Numbered from the stretch's first letter, positions 1 through 8,500 are shown. The stretch: DNA of 12,812 bases from Phoronis pallida (GCA_028565715.1 JAOXYC010181024.1:1-12812), one strand, 5' to 3'. Numbers and translations are program-made. Notes: generated by a model from the sequence alone, not told the origin.

Positions 1-1551
1 TAGAAAACTTGTGACGTAGTAAGCAAAAAATGTCGCGTCACACGTTCACGTTAAACGTGTAGCCGAAACTCTCTAATCATACGCTAACGACTTGAAGGGG
101 CACAGTCTGTGTTTGTATCTAAGCTTATCCACTTGTGGGTTTTCTTCACTAACGCTTCCACTGTGCAAAGACCTTTTGGATTCTATCTATGTCCAATCCA
201 CCTAAACTCTTTGTAACTTCTGTACACAACAAGATTTTAACCCACCTGTCATAACATCTCTATTATGTCTTTTACACGAATGGCGTCTATGAACCCTCAG
301 CTACTTGCCGTCTCAATTTTATAACATTTCCAATGTATTTGGCATGGACTTCTACTTTTTAATAGCATTTATCAATTAAAATGAAGTCTCTTTTGACCAC
401 ATTTTCTCACAATTACAGAAACTGAAATATACTTTAAATTATTTAATATTTGTAATTTTAATTGAACAAAAAATCGCACAACGCAGATATTGTGATATAA
501 TAATAATGAAAAACTGCACTGTTTGTTTTCATTTCTTATTTTACATACATTTATTGTACCTTTTTTAATTTTCATTTCTCAATACAACATCTTCTGATTA
601 AAACAACTTTAAAGTGCATAGTTAATTAAAGAGAGACAACTGAAAAAGGAATCGACAACTTTAAAGTGCATAGTTAATTAAAGAGAGACAACTGAAAAAG
701 GAATCGATTATATACAATAGTAGTTGGTGCTTTTATAGTAAAGACTTTTTGTTTAGAAAACAAAAGCAATATTAATTAAATGAAGCACTATGCAATTTGT
801 AAATGTGAAGTTTGTAGTGTGAGGCATTAATTCATTCATTTTAAAAGCTTTTACTCGTTTTCATAGTCATGTTATATAATGGTACCAGAATTTACACAAG
901 TTTTGGTTTCCATTACATATTATAAATAGATGACACAATGCTACACAGACAACAAAAATTAACAAGTACTGTTTTGAGCAGTTTGCATTCCCAGCCCTAT
1001 TTAATTTAAATCAATTAATTAATTAAAATTCATTTAACCCCTTTTGTCACAACCTTCTATTTAATTAATCTCATTTCTAAGACAGCACTTAAACATATCA
1101 ATATTAATATTTTCATAACACCTCTTTTTAGCAATTTGTACATGATTTGTTAAAACAGAGCAACAAATAATATCTCACATTATACGTGTTAAATAGACAA
1201 GTTACTGGTTTTCTCCCAGCCTTTCAAGTTCCTTGAAACCTAAACAATATATTGTTAAGCTTATGTTGCAACTTATCAATGTATAATAACCAACTGTGTA
1301 AAATGTATATCACTTTAATTCCAAGCTCGCGACTCATATCCTATAGGCAGAGTTTACCAATATCCCACTCGAAGTAATTGAATATGGCTTTTCTCAAAAC
1401 TCCCTGTCAATTCCATCAAAATCCTGGTCAAAGGCCAAAATTTACAACTCGTTTTAAAATACCATATTCAATGAATTCTCAGTTGATAATTTTACACAAA
1501 CAAGTTGCAACTTAAACCTTTAAATCTAAAATATTCTACATTCACCTACAG
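1..1551. other. Non-coding 3' flank and probable 3' UTR of ATP6V1D
   Basis: This stretch is strongly AT-rich, with runs such as (AATT)3 at 1013-1024. No conserved reading frame was found on either strand. Possible minus-strand polyadenylation signals are ATTAAA (plus 1314-1319, about 230 nt past the stop) and canonical AATAAA (plus 550-555, about 1 kb past the stop). I cannot tell which is used. The first 350 bases are less AT-rich but show no recognisable gene. Confidence 0.6.
603..706. repeat. Exact tandem duplication, 2 x 52 bp
   Basis: Positions 603-654 and 655-706 are identical. Each copy starts ACAACTTTAAAGTGCATAG and ends AAAAGGAATCG. The flanks diverge after one further shared base. 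The lack of differences suggests a recent duplication or a collapse/expansion site of a short tandem array. It lies about 0.85 kb beyond the ATP6V1D stop codon, in non-coding sequence. Confidence 0.95.
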
Positions 1552-1699
1552 TTAATCATTAAATAGTAAGTCTTCATCGTCTTCTACCTCCAGTAAATTA
1601 GACGGGCGATCCACATCAACACCTTTATTTTTAAGTGCCTGCTTGATTACTTCCGCCTTTTCTCGCTGGATTTTCTTTTTACCTTGAACCTTCTTTAAC
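1552..1699 (-). CDS. ATP6V1D: ATP6V1D exon 7 and stop codon (residues 202-250)
   Basis: The exon follows the somewhat weak acceptor TTTTAAG. It encodes [20 protein letters not shown], then a variable linker, [16 protein letters not shown] and TAA. The same open frame continues upstream to 1752 as hydrophobic residues ([11 protein letters not shown]), but that part is the pyrimidine-rich end of intron 6 and not protein. Compared with human, the linker and tail carry a few extra residues, which is normal variation in this segment. Confidence 0.95.
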
Positions 1700-4600
1700 C
1701 TTAAAACAAATTGACAAATCCAGAATAAAAATGTTATGACAGTTACCAACATTTAAATATTTAAAATCATCTGCTTAAAGATTCTGTGTTGTCATTAAAT
1801 GAAAATAACTATTAAATGATGGTAAAACGGCATACGCAACAAGTTGTTTGGAAAATCAATTTAACCATCAATTAAGAACTGAATATGTAAAAAATATGAT
1901 GATTGAACAAAAACTTAGTTGTGTGAAAAGTTGCAATGGGAGGAGAAAGCCAAATTTCTCTCCTTCAGTACAAATATTCCTTTATTTGTCAATGAGTCCC
2001 GGGTAAGGGCGCTTAATAAAAGTTGTTACTTCAATTTACCTGTAGAACTCTTCTCTTTCTCTTTCATCTAGTTCTGATGTGATATATGACAGGGTGCGCT
2101 CTATTCTTGGAATGATTACTGAAATAGTCAATTATTCATTCAAATTACGGTATGCTTGTATTCACTGACAATATGTCATTGATAAAATGAACTGACAAGT
2201 TTATGTGCCCAGCACTATTCAATTTCAAGAACAACTGTATCTATATATTTTTTTCAATATTGAAAAACAATCATTATAATTTTATAGTTATGCAGCAAAT
2301 TTCAGGAAACCTAAGGTACAATGGCTATTGGTAGCAGTGCATTTTGCCATGGGAGAACATTGGTTAAACCCCAACAGATCTAGATAGTGCTTGAAGGGTG
2401 CAAACTGTGTTAATAAACACACTCTACATACCATGCTCAATAGCGTTAACCCTCCTATTGGTAATTTTGATAACTTCATCTAGTGTCACAAAAGAAGTTT
2501 GCAGAGAGGCTAACTCGACTAGTAGTTCTATAGCTTTGGCGTAGTTCTTCTTGAGTTTATCAATTTGTTGACCTCCGCGGGATAAACCTGTTAACTCATA
2601 ACCTGGTGGGGAAATGGCATAAATTCAATTGTGATTAAAATTTAAATTAAGGAACATGACATGACTTGATTGATTAATATTGGAAAGAACAAAACCTATA
2701 ATTTAAATTGTGGAAAAATAAAATGATATGGTTTAACTTAAGTCTAGTAACCATTAGTGTTGGTACGATTAATCGTAAGGTCGTTTAATCAGTCGGATCG
2801 GGCCGAAATTCCGAGCGGTCGAGTCGAAAAATTGAAAAATGATTAGTTTGATTGTCCGTCTTTTTGTCAAACATCCCACAATTTATATTGCTAGAACCTG
2901 TAATAGTTTGATTTTTATTAAATATACAAAAACTGTTCAGATTTACATTTGTTTACGGTTTGTTTTCTTCGGAATTCAATCTTCCTTGCTCATGTGTACC
3001 CAAACAATAACACCTACTAGTTGTTCAAAACACGCCATCCGTGTAGCACTAATAATCGTAAAAATCGATTAATCGAATTGAACCCAGGTCTCTTGTTTGC
3101 CAGACAGCCCTTTACAAACTGAGCAGTCTAGCCCCTTTAAGCAAGTTAACTTACTGTCACTGCCATCAGCATAATGTTCAAAGATTGGTAGAGACACACC
3201 TAGAAAAGAAATATTTGCACTTTGTTTAACACAAATAACACCCAGAACAGTTTTAACAAAGACCACAATTTTGAAAGTTATGTACAGCTGTGGACATAAA
3301 ATTTGAATGTTTGAAGAAGAATTGTATGTCAATTTTTGGAAAAAGGGCCTAAAATGCACCTGTTTGAATTACAATCAATACTTAGATACATTATATCCAT
3401 TTATTAATCAATAATTAATTACTGAAATCTTGTGATCACTGAGAAAATAAAATACAATTAAAGAAATATTTTACCAGCAACATTGTCCTTCTTTGAGCGG
3501 ACTTTAATCTGTGCTTTATTGACGTTCTGTATCACCATATGGTTAAAGTCTCCAGATGCAAACTTTGCTTCAGCCAATGAGAATGAAGCATTCTTCATGA
3601 CGTCTCCCATGGCTACCTTAGTCTGGAATCATCACAATATTATTTATTTAGTTATTATTTTATAATGATAAATTTACAGAAAAAAGCTCTAAATCAAACG
3701 ACATTGAATTGAAATATTTTACGAATGGTCAATTTCAAAGATTGAGTAAAATTATCTCGGATTTTATAAAACACTTGACAAAACTTGTAAATGGCTCTAA
3801 ATTAAGGACAATATTTTTTTCCCGAAAAAGAAAATACTGATCAAGTTCAATGGCGTGCTTACATCAATAATTTTCTTGAGGATTTGTCTGAATCTCATAG
3901 TCAGTGCATCAGCTTTCTTCTTGAGTAGACTGTGTCCTTTTTGTGCACCTTTGAGGCGAGCTTTCATCAGTGTCATGGCCCTGTAATTATAAAACAACAA
4001 CACTTAATTCACATGTTATCTCAGAATTCTGGAAGATTAGTAGTTGACAATCGCCCCAAGTGGGTTGACAATGCTCGAACTTCCGAGTTTTAAACTTAAA
4101 AGCTCTCCAAAAAAAAAGATTCCGTAACTTAAAGTAACAACTGATAACTCACAATAAACATATACCAAACAAGAAACCTTTTGACATCAAACTTAGACAG
4201 TTACGCCAAGTTACGGTGAAGAGAAATAGTTACTTTCCAGATTCTATTCAAGCAGTCAAATCGCTGTAATACCACGTTGTAGCCACTTTCGATTATAATT
4301 TCGATTTTGAAGTTCAATAGCGCTATCTCTCGGAGGTTTCTGATTGGTCACGAATGCTTTCTGAAAACTTCGGGTTTTTCTGAATGGGCATCGAAAGGAT
4401 GACGGTCAAAACACAAGAATTTATCGAAGTGGAGACTGGTGTTGGAAAACCGATAAATAGCAAGAGTTAGGTATGTCATTTAATCGTTTTTATGGCAGAA
4501 ATGGATACTAGAAAGACTGATGAACAAGGTGAGTACATTTATATTTCGATTGGGCCTTGTCTGAGAAGATAGGAAGATGGTAGCAAGATTTGTAGAACAT

Positions 4601-5859
4601 ATCTAAGGTCCAAATGTAGTCCAAATGGAGCTTAAGAACCGCCCTCAGGAGTAGTCCCATCTCACCGCGTAACTCACAATAGCTAGCTGTGGGACGGGAT
4701 CTTTCCTGTCTAGAAGATTAGGTATTAATGACTATTAGTCAATATAGTGACCAAAATAGTTGTATGGTTCAGAGTTGCTTATAATAAATCTGAATGTTTG
4801 GTGTGTCTTAGCTACGGTAATTCTGATGCAATTCGCAACAGAATTGCATTGGAGACTGTACCAGTGTTTGCGACAATCACATTAAAGCTCAGGCTTTTAT
4901 GCAACCTAGCACGTAGCAGGAAAAACATCCCAACTGCCGCCATTCGCCTAAAACGGTAAAATCAGTGTCACGGTCGCCTGGGTTCACTTAGTCATAACTC
5001 ACCACAAACTGAAGAAATCCAAGTTACAATTTTTACTCCACACGATAGATATACACTTCCTCTTTCCATAGAACACATTTATAGTTCGTTGGACAAACGA
5101 TCGACCAAGTTACAATCTGTTTTTTGAACCCATGTTTCTCGCTGTGAACTCCCTCGCTTATCCCATTAACAAGTCACATGACTACTAGCCACGGTAAGAT
5201 GCCTTATGACAAAACCAAAATGACGTCCGATTTCGACAAAAAATTGTTATTCAGAAGATTTTGGAGTATTGCATCGATAAGAGGTTGGCACATTGAAAAT
5301 TAATTCACCCCATGACAAGATTAATCAACAGAGCACCAGTGGAACCAAGGTGAGCACGCTAACCTATCGAGATCATTTAAAATTTTTGTTGGATTTATTG
5401 AAGTTAGTGGTGAGCCCCCGTCTCTAGCGCAGTTCTGAGTCGGGATCCCCGTCTAGTACCAGTGTAGTGTACCGTTGTAGTGAACCTACGGGATACACTG
5501 CGGTGACGTCAGAGTACTGGGAAGTACAAGACCGATGAGTTAGCCCTGAGCTGACCTCAGGGATCCTTTTCACCTCAGTTGTTAGAGCGTCGGCCTAGTA
5601 CTTCCAGGATTGCGGGTTCGAGACCGACTGAAGCCAACGGAGATTTTTCATGTGCGGTTCTCAACACCGTCGGCTGCCAAGTGCCAAACGGGCAAACCCA
5701 CTGACTTGCCAGATTTGACCACTCACTGGAATACTCATTAATGTCCTTCTCAAAACGTCAAAAACAAAATTTTCGATACAGTTGGAGTCCTGAAATGAGA
5801 CTCAAGTATACTTACATTCGAGATGGGAACACATTAATCTTGTCGTCCCGTGAGGACAT
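1552..5859 (-). CDS. ATP6V1D: V-type proton ATPase subunit D, complete coding region in 7 exons
   Basis: Subunit D is the coiled-coil central shaft of the V1 sector. With subunit F it turns inside the A3B3 ATPase head and drives the Vo proton ring, acidifying lysosomes, endosomes and secretory vesicles. The exons are 5816-5859, 3863-3980, 3475-3622, 3155-3199, 2432-2602, 2040-2118 and 1552-1699. They sum to 753 nt, giving 250 aa plus TAA; the human protein is about 247 aa. Intron phases are 2, 0, 1, 1, 1, 2, and every intron is GT..AG. Family landmarks, in order, are VFPSR (10-14), [18 protein letters not shown] and [10 protein letters not shown] in the N-terminal helix, FSLAEAKF and VIQNVNKAQ in the middle, LPIFEHY, and [29 protein letters not shown] and IIPRIERTL in the C-terminal helix. 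The protein ends in an acidic tail, DEDLLFND. I see no frameshift or internal stop, so the gene looks intact. The identification rests on recalled family sequence and is very secure. Confidence 0.97.
2040..2118 (-). CDS. ATP6V1D: ATP6V1D exon 6 (residues 176-202)
   Basis: The 79-nt exon follows TTTCAG and encodes [20 protein letters not shown], then REEFY and two bases of Arg202, before GTAAAT (2039-2034). This is the highly charged, conserved end of the C-terminal helix that reaches into the A3B3 head together with the N-terminal helix. Confidence 0.96.
2432..2602 (-). CDS. ATP6V1D: ATP6V1D exon 5 (residues 119-176)
   Basis: The longest exon, 171 nt, lies between CACCAG and the donor GTATGT (2431-2426). 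It encodes [20 protein letters not shown], then [20 protein letters not shown] and [11 protein letters not shown], and ends with the first base of Val176. These are the conserved blocks of the C-terminal half. Confidence 0.96.
2755..3075. repeat. Possible non-autonomous DNA-transposon remnant in intron 4
   Basis: The palindrome CGATTAATCG occurs at 2766-2775 and again at 3066-3075, bracketing about 290 bp of intron. The left edge reads TAGTGTTGGTACGATTAATCG; short, roughly inverted ends with GATTAATCG near the tip resemble those of some hAT-type miniature elements. I see no clear 8-bp target duplication, and the outer ends match poorly. No transposase is present; the open frame inside (2839-3072) looks like chance. 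Confidence 0.3.
3069..3135 (-). repeat. tRNA-like sequence beside the exon 4 donor (degenerate SINE head?)
   Basis: Read on the minus strand, CTGCTCAGTTTGTAAAGGG (A-box-like, D-arm GCTC..GGGC) is followed at tRNA-like spacing by GGGTTCAATTC (3085-3075, B-box-like). The anticodon arm is only partly paired and there is no matching acceptor stem, so it is not a functional tRNA. It may be the start of a tRNA-derived SINE inserted in the sense direction of ATP6V1D, about 20 bp downstream of the 5' splice site. Confidence 0.35.
3155..3199 (-). CDS. ATP6V1D: ATP6V1D exon 4, 45-nt small exon (residues 104-119)
   Basis: This very short exon lies between the acceptor TTTCTAG and the donor GTAAGT (3154-3149). 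It encodes [14 protein letters not shown] with split codons at both ends (Gly104, Ser119). The match to the family stretch GVTLPVFEHYHEGTDS and the correct phase on both sides make it certain despite its size. tRNA-like sequence starts about 20 bp into the following intron. Confidence 0.94.
3475..3622 (-). CDS. ATP6V1D: ATP6V1D exon 3 (residues 55-104)
   Basis: The 148-nt exon opens in phase 0 after ATTCCAG with TKVAMGDVM. It runs through [17 protein letters not shown] and KKDNVA and ends with the first base of Gly104 before GTAAAA. This is the middle part of subunit D. No plus-strand frame over this region is likely to be real. Confidence 0.96.
3863..3980 (-). CDS. ATP6V1D: ATP6V1D exon 2 (residues 15-54)
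   Basis: The acceptor is ATTACAG at the 3981 boundary and the donor is GTAAGC at 3862-3857. The 118-nt exon supplies the last base of Met15 and residues 16-54, ending IID in phase 0. It contains MKARLKGAQ and [10 protein letters not shown], the most conserved stretch of the N-terminal rotor helix. Confidence 0.96.
4341..4350 (-). promoter_or_regulatory. CCAAT box in NF-Y context (TGACCAATCA on the minus strand)
   Basis: TGATTGGTCA on the plus strand is a full NF-Y-type CCAAT element in inverse orientation. It lies 150 bp upstream of the possible plus-strand start at 4492 and deep within ATP6V1D intron 1. It is the main promoter-like sign supporting that candidate exon. Confidence 0.35.
4492..4528 (+). 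CDS. Possible first coding exon of an unknown plus-strand gene nested in ATP6V1D intron 1
   Basis: The frame reads [12 protein letters not shown] plus one base and then meets a consensus donor GTGAGT (4529-4534). An in-frame stop lies just upstream, and the second ATG (4501) has G at -3 and G at +4. Upstream are an inverted CCAAT box in NF-Y context (TGATTGGTCA, 4341-4350) and a 23-codon upstream frame (4399-4470) beginning MTVKTQEF. No second exon was found in the window and the peptide matches no protein I recognise. It could be a chance open frame beside a chance donor. Confidence 0.25.
5544..5700 (+). mobile_element. Probable tRNA-derived SINE fragment in intron 1
   Basis: CACCTCAGTTGTTAGAGCG (A-box region, from about 5570) and GGTTCGAGACC (B box, 5615-5625, a full match to GGTTCRANNCC) are spaced as in a tRNA. 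The anticodon stem does not pair properly and the acceptor stem is lost, so it is a SINE-type pol III head, not a tRNA gene. A hairpin CCCTGAG-CTGAC-CTCAGGG (5544-5562) sits directly before it. The segment is clearly richer in GC than the flanking intron. Element ends and target duplications are not visible. I cannot name the family. Confidence 0.55.
5816..5859 (-). CDS. ATP6V1D: ATP6V1D exon 1 (start codon, residues 1-14 plus two bases of Met15)
   Basis: The exon reads [14 protein letters not shown] and then AT, followed by the donor GTAAGT at 5815-5810. It is only 44 nt long and is invisible as an open reading frame. It is identified because V-ATPase D proteins begin MSGKDRI-VFPSRM and because its phase (AT plus G from exon 2 gives Met15) joins exactly to exon 2. 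The ATG is at 5859-5857 and has A at -3. Promoter-like motifs lie just upstream. Confidence 0.93.
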
Positions 5860-5904
5860 CGTGAAACTCGGATAAAGTGAAACACTTGCAAAGCCAAAGA
5901 GAAA

Positions 5905-5980
5905 ATTTACAACCGGAAATGTTGATCAGCTGTACGCATGCGTAGTCACGTGCCCCAGTTTCTGGCAAGTGCCAATAGGT
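5905..5980 (-). promoter_or_regulatory. Probable ATP6V1D core promoter (ETS, NRF1-like, CLEAR E-box, CCAAT)
   Basis: Going upstream from the ATG, the motifs are ACCGGAAAT, an ETS/GABP-type site on the plus strand (5912-5920); TACGCATGCGTA, a perfect 12-bp palindrome resembling an NRF1 site (5933-5944); GTCACGTGCC, matching the CLEAR/TFEB consensus GTCACGTGAC at 9 of 10 positions (5945-5954); and CCAAT on the plus strand (5972-5976). There is no TATA box in the right place, as is usual for housekeeping genes. TFEB-family control of V-ATPase genes through CLEAR elements is established in mammals; its use here is inferred. Confidence 0.6.
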
Positions 5981-6942
5981 AGCGCTCTGCTCAGGGCCCG
6001 AACAACAGTTTTTCATTTGCCAAACAAGATTTCCTCATTCTTCAGTTTAATTGCCCCACTCCGCATGTCAAAGGTCAACCTCGGACGAGAATGAACAGTT
6101 TTTAGTTTTTACCATCCTGAATAAACATAGGCCTATTTCTCAAGTAAAACCGATGTTTCGAAATGTTGATTTTTACACCTCGTAATTATTTGTTACCTCG
6201 TGCTTATCCATTCTTAAAAAGAGCACGCAAAACAATATTTTGAAGATTAAAATCTTTTAACATCTTGCCCGAAACACGACGCACTGTTAGTGTTTTAAAA
6301 AACGAAAGATACTTTTGTATTTTTTTCAAATCAATCTCGAATTTTGTTGTTTTCATTTTTTATATTGTATCTATTATTGTCTTAAAAATGTCAAATTCTT
6401 GAGCATGACAAAGTATCTACCCCTAGGCCTACACGATATCCTTTCAGTCGGAAATAAAAATAAAACACAGCTGAGTGGGCAATGGGATAAAAACACTTCC
6501 TTCTGATCTGTCGGTCATTCAGAAACAATAATAAACGGTTGACAAAGTTTGTATATACGACAAAAAGCATTATCTGAAAAGCATGGCTATCACGATAACC
6601 TCTGACCTCTGACCTATTTACCGCCATATGGAGATGATAACAGTCTGCTTGACTTGGTTCCGTGTGTAGAGACGCGATTCAACTGTAGCAGACGTTAGTC
6701 GTTATGGGGACAGTTGTAGAATAATTTCACGAATTATAAAGATGTAGATAACATTTTACTTACGAACTAGTAACAAATCATATGAGTAACAAAAAACTCG
6801 ACAAGGTGTCTCTCGGAACTTTGGGCTAAAGGGGAACGAATGAGGCGTTGATAACTTGATGAGGCGAGTGTAGTCTGTGTAGTGGGTTTACAAGATTAGC
6901 CGACGAGGATTAAAAATCCCTCGAAGACATTCCTGCATAAAA
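5981..6942. other. Intergenic region between ATP6V1D and the possible divergent gene
   Basis: No coding sequence is recognised. It contains the palindrome ATAGGCCTAT (6127-6136) and TAGGCCTA (6424-6431), the DR1 site, and a TATAAAG at 6735-6741 about 200 bp before the possible start at 6943. Short ATGs downstream of that TATA-like sequence would be upstream frames if transcription began there. Confidence 0.5.
6603..6615 (-). promoter_or_regulatory. Perfect nuclear-receptor DR1 element
   Basis: TGACCT-C-TGACCT on the plus strand is AGGTCA-G-AGGTCA on the minus strand: two perfect half-sites with one spacer base. DR1 is the known preference of HNF4, RXR and COUP-TF type receptors. It lies about 330 bp before the possible start at 6943 and about 740 bp before the ATP6V1D start. 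Occupancy is unknown. Confidence 0.4.
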
Positions 6943-6994
6943 ATGGATTACAAAACAAACTGGTCGAAAATTCTAGGAATTGTTCTTCAGTTCG
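6943..6994 (+). CDS. Possible first exon of a secreted or membrane protein, divergent from ATP6V1D
   Basis: ATG at 6943 opens MDYKTNWSKILGIVLQF plus one base, followed by a consensus donor GTAAGT (6995-7000). The peptide has charged residues and then a hydrophobic stretch (ILGIVLQF), like the start of a signal peptide, and a phase-1 first intron is typical of extracellular proteins. The start context is AAAATGG. It lies about 1.1 kb from the ATP6V1D start in head-to-head orientation. No following exon is recognisable in the remaining 5.8 kb, so identity and reality are both open. The unspliced frame reads on for some 35 more residues to a stop, so a short orphan frame is the alternative. Confidence 0.35.
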
Positions 6995-8500
6995 GTAAGT
7001 CAACTTTGTCATTTTTTAAAATACTTTTTACTAACTGTGTCTGGCAGGCATTCACTGATTATCAATTATATTTTTATTTTGTAAATAACATATTCCAATG
7101 AAAATTGTGGAGTCAGGTTGTTTTAGTAACTACGAAGTATACGAAAAAATATCTAATGAAAAAAAAATCAATCTCATTGGATTATCCTAGGCTTTAGAGA
7201 GATCAATCTTATTACATCTACTTTGGGGTTCAAACTTGGATGATTAAAGCAGTGAGTACGACAATAAGCCACGCTCAGCATTGATTTTATGAGAAGCACA
7301 GATTTACTATCAGTAGCAGCAATGTAATTAGATGAACATAACGTAATGTCATCAATCACATCTATATACACACATGACAATAAAAATCGATGAAATTCCC
7401 TCACAGTTTCATGCTTTTGTTACATTAGGCTATCTCTAGTTAAAACTCCGATGAAAACAATTTCAGACTGTCTCGGCTGTGTGAGGTTCTTTTCTCAGTG
7501 AAATCAAAACCAGATTTAACCTTCCTTGTTTTCTGTCTTGCCAAATGTCCTGCGACGCACTGAGGTCAACGTCACATATTTGTGTCTTTTACTAGTTAAA
7601 TTCAATAAACTTCCAGACACGTGTCCAATATTGCTTAGCAGCGGGATAATTACCAAGGGCGAAATATTTCACAAAATAAAGCAAAATGAACGTTCCAGTT
7701 CAGTTTGTAAGCCACACACAAATAACAAATTACGATATTACAGAAATCATGATTCTTTTGCATCCATATCATGCATATGAAATCCGTAGTTTTGATCTAG
7801 GAACCAATATTAGTTCCTAGTTTTGATTAAGAGCGGGGGGAATTGAAAGTCACGCTTAGGAAATTGTAACATTTAGATGGTAATTATTTGAAACAATGTG
7901 GTTTTGTTTCTGCTTGATGACTCATGGAAGTTCTGTAGTTTGACCGATGTTGACAGATGCATTTTATGTTAAATGTGTAATTTGCTGATAAGAAACTTCG
8001 CATTCCGGTTTTCAAATGATGGGATGATTTCTGAAACGTCACAGTTGACCCCAGTTTCGGAGGGGCATAGGCACAAAATAAAGATTTCTGCCAAAAGCAT
8101 TCCCTCAGTGCTGTCGCTTGATTTATTACAGCCCTAAAAAAAGATTTTAACAGAATTTCCTTTTGACTATCTTTAGAGATAGAAATTCATGTTTATCAAT
8201 TACATCATTGAGACGGACGCTCAAGATTAAAAATTTAAATTTCAAAACTTTGTTTAGTTTTTGAATTAAACTCCAATAAATTATGCACATTGCTATGCAT
8301 GGTGCTTAAAGGATTTGTTTTGTAAACGTAATCCGTCTCATCAGCTTCATAATGTACTGAGCTGAGCTAATTTCGTCAGGACTCACGAGATAAAAGCTTC
8401 AATGTTTTCCGAATAAACACAGCATTTTTGATTCACTGTGGGTTTGTTTTTTGACACAATGTTCATCGACTCGCTGAGCAGACTTTGTTCTGATTTGGAT
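6995..8500. other. Non-coding stretch, possible start of a large intron
   Basis: I see no convincing exon. Visible structure is an inverted repeat CTAGGAAC / GTTCCTAG at 7797-7804 and 7813-7820, flanked by direct copies of TAGTTTTGAT (7787-7796, 7818-7827), and a perfect AP-1 type TGACTCA at 7918-7924. Open frames at 7174-7404 (minus) and 7526-7780 (plus) look like chance. Confidence 0.5.

Larger units (their letters stand above)
3981..5815 (-). other. ATP6V1D intron 1 (1,835 bp)
   Basis: Bounded by GTAAGT and ATTACAG. Besides the SINE-like insert and the possible nested exon, it holds a perfect 9-bp hairpin ATGCAATTC-GCAACA-GAATTGCAT at 4826-4849. The open frame at 4747-4959 has no recognisable content. 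Nothing on the minus strand within it looks like an extra ATP6V1D exon, and the protein is complete without one. Confidence 0.85.

Noticed and set aside
1700-1752. Hydrophobic N-terminal extension of the last ATP6V1D exon, suggesting a membrane protein
   Set aside because: The hydrophobic residues come from reading through the pyrimidine-rich end of intron 6. Family alignment starts exactly after the AAG acceptor.
2839-3072. 77-codon plus-strand frame in ATP6V1D intron 4
   Set aside because: It lies inside the repeat-like segment, shows no transposase motif and is antisense to a solid gene.
4471-4498. A 28-nt GTATGT..GCAG segment that looks like an intron before the possible start at 4501
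   Set aside because: It is too short for a spliceosomal intron in animals.
4747-4959. 70-codon plus-strand frame in intron 1, considered as exon 2 of the possible nested gene
   Set aside because: I could not find a convincing acceptor and donor that join it to the 4528 donor, and the peptide resembles nothing known.
5562-5636. Functional tRNA gene
   Set aside because: The A and B boxes are present, but the acceptor stem is absent and the anticodon stem has mismatches. It is a SINE-type remnant.
5834-6016. 60-codon minus-strand frame over ATP6V1D exon 1
   Set aside because: It is in a different frame from the true start peptide and covers the promoter and 5' UTR. The real start is at 5859-5857.
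6735-6741. TATA box for the possible gene at 6943
   Set aside because: TATAAAG is common in AT-rich DNA, and several ATGs would precede the proposed start. Noted only as a weak hint and not listed as a feature.
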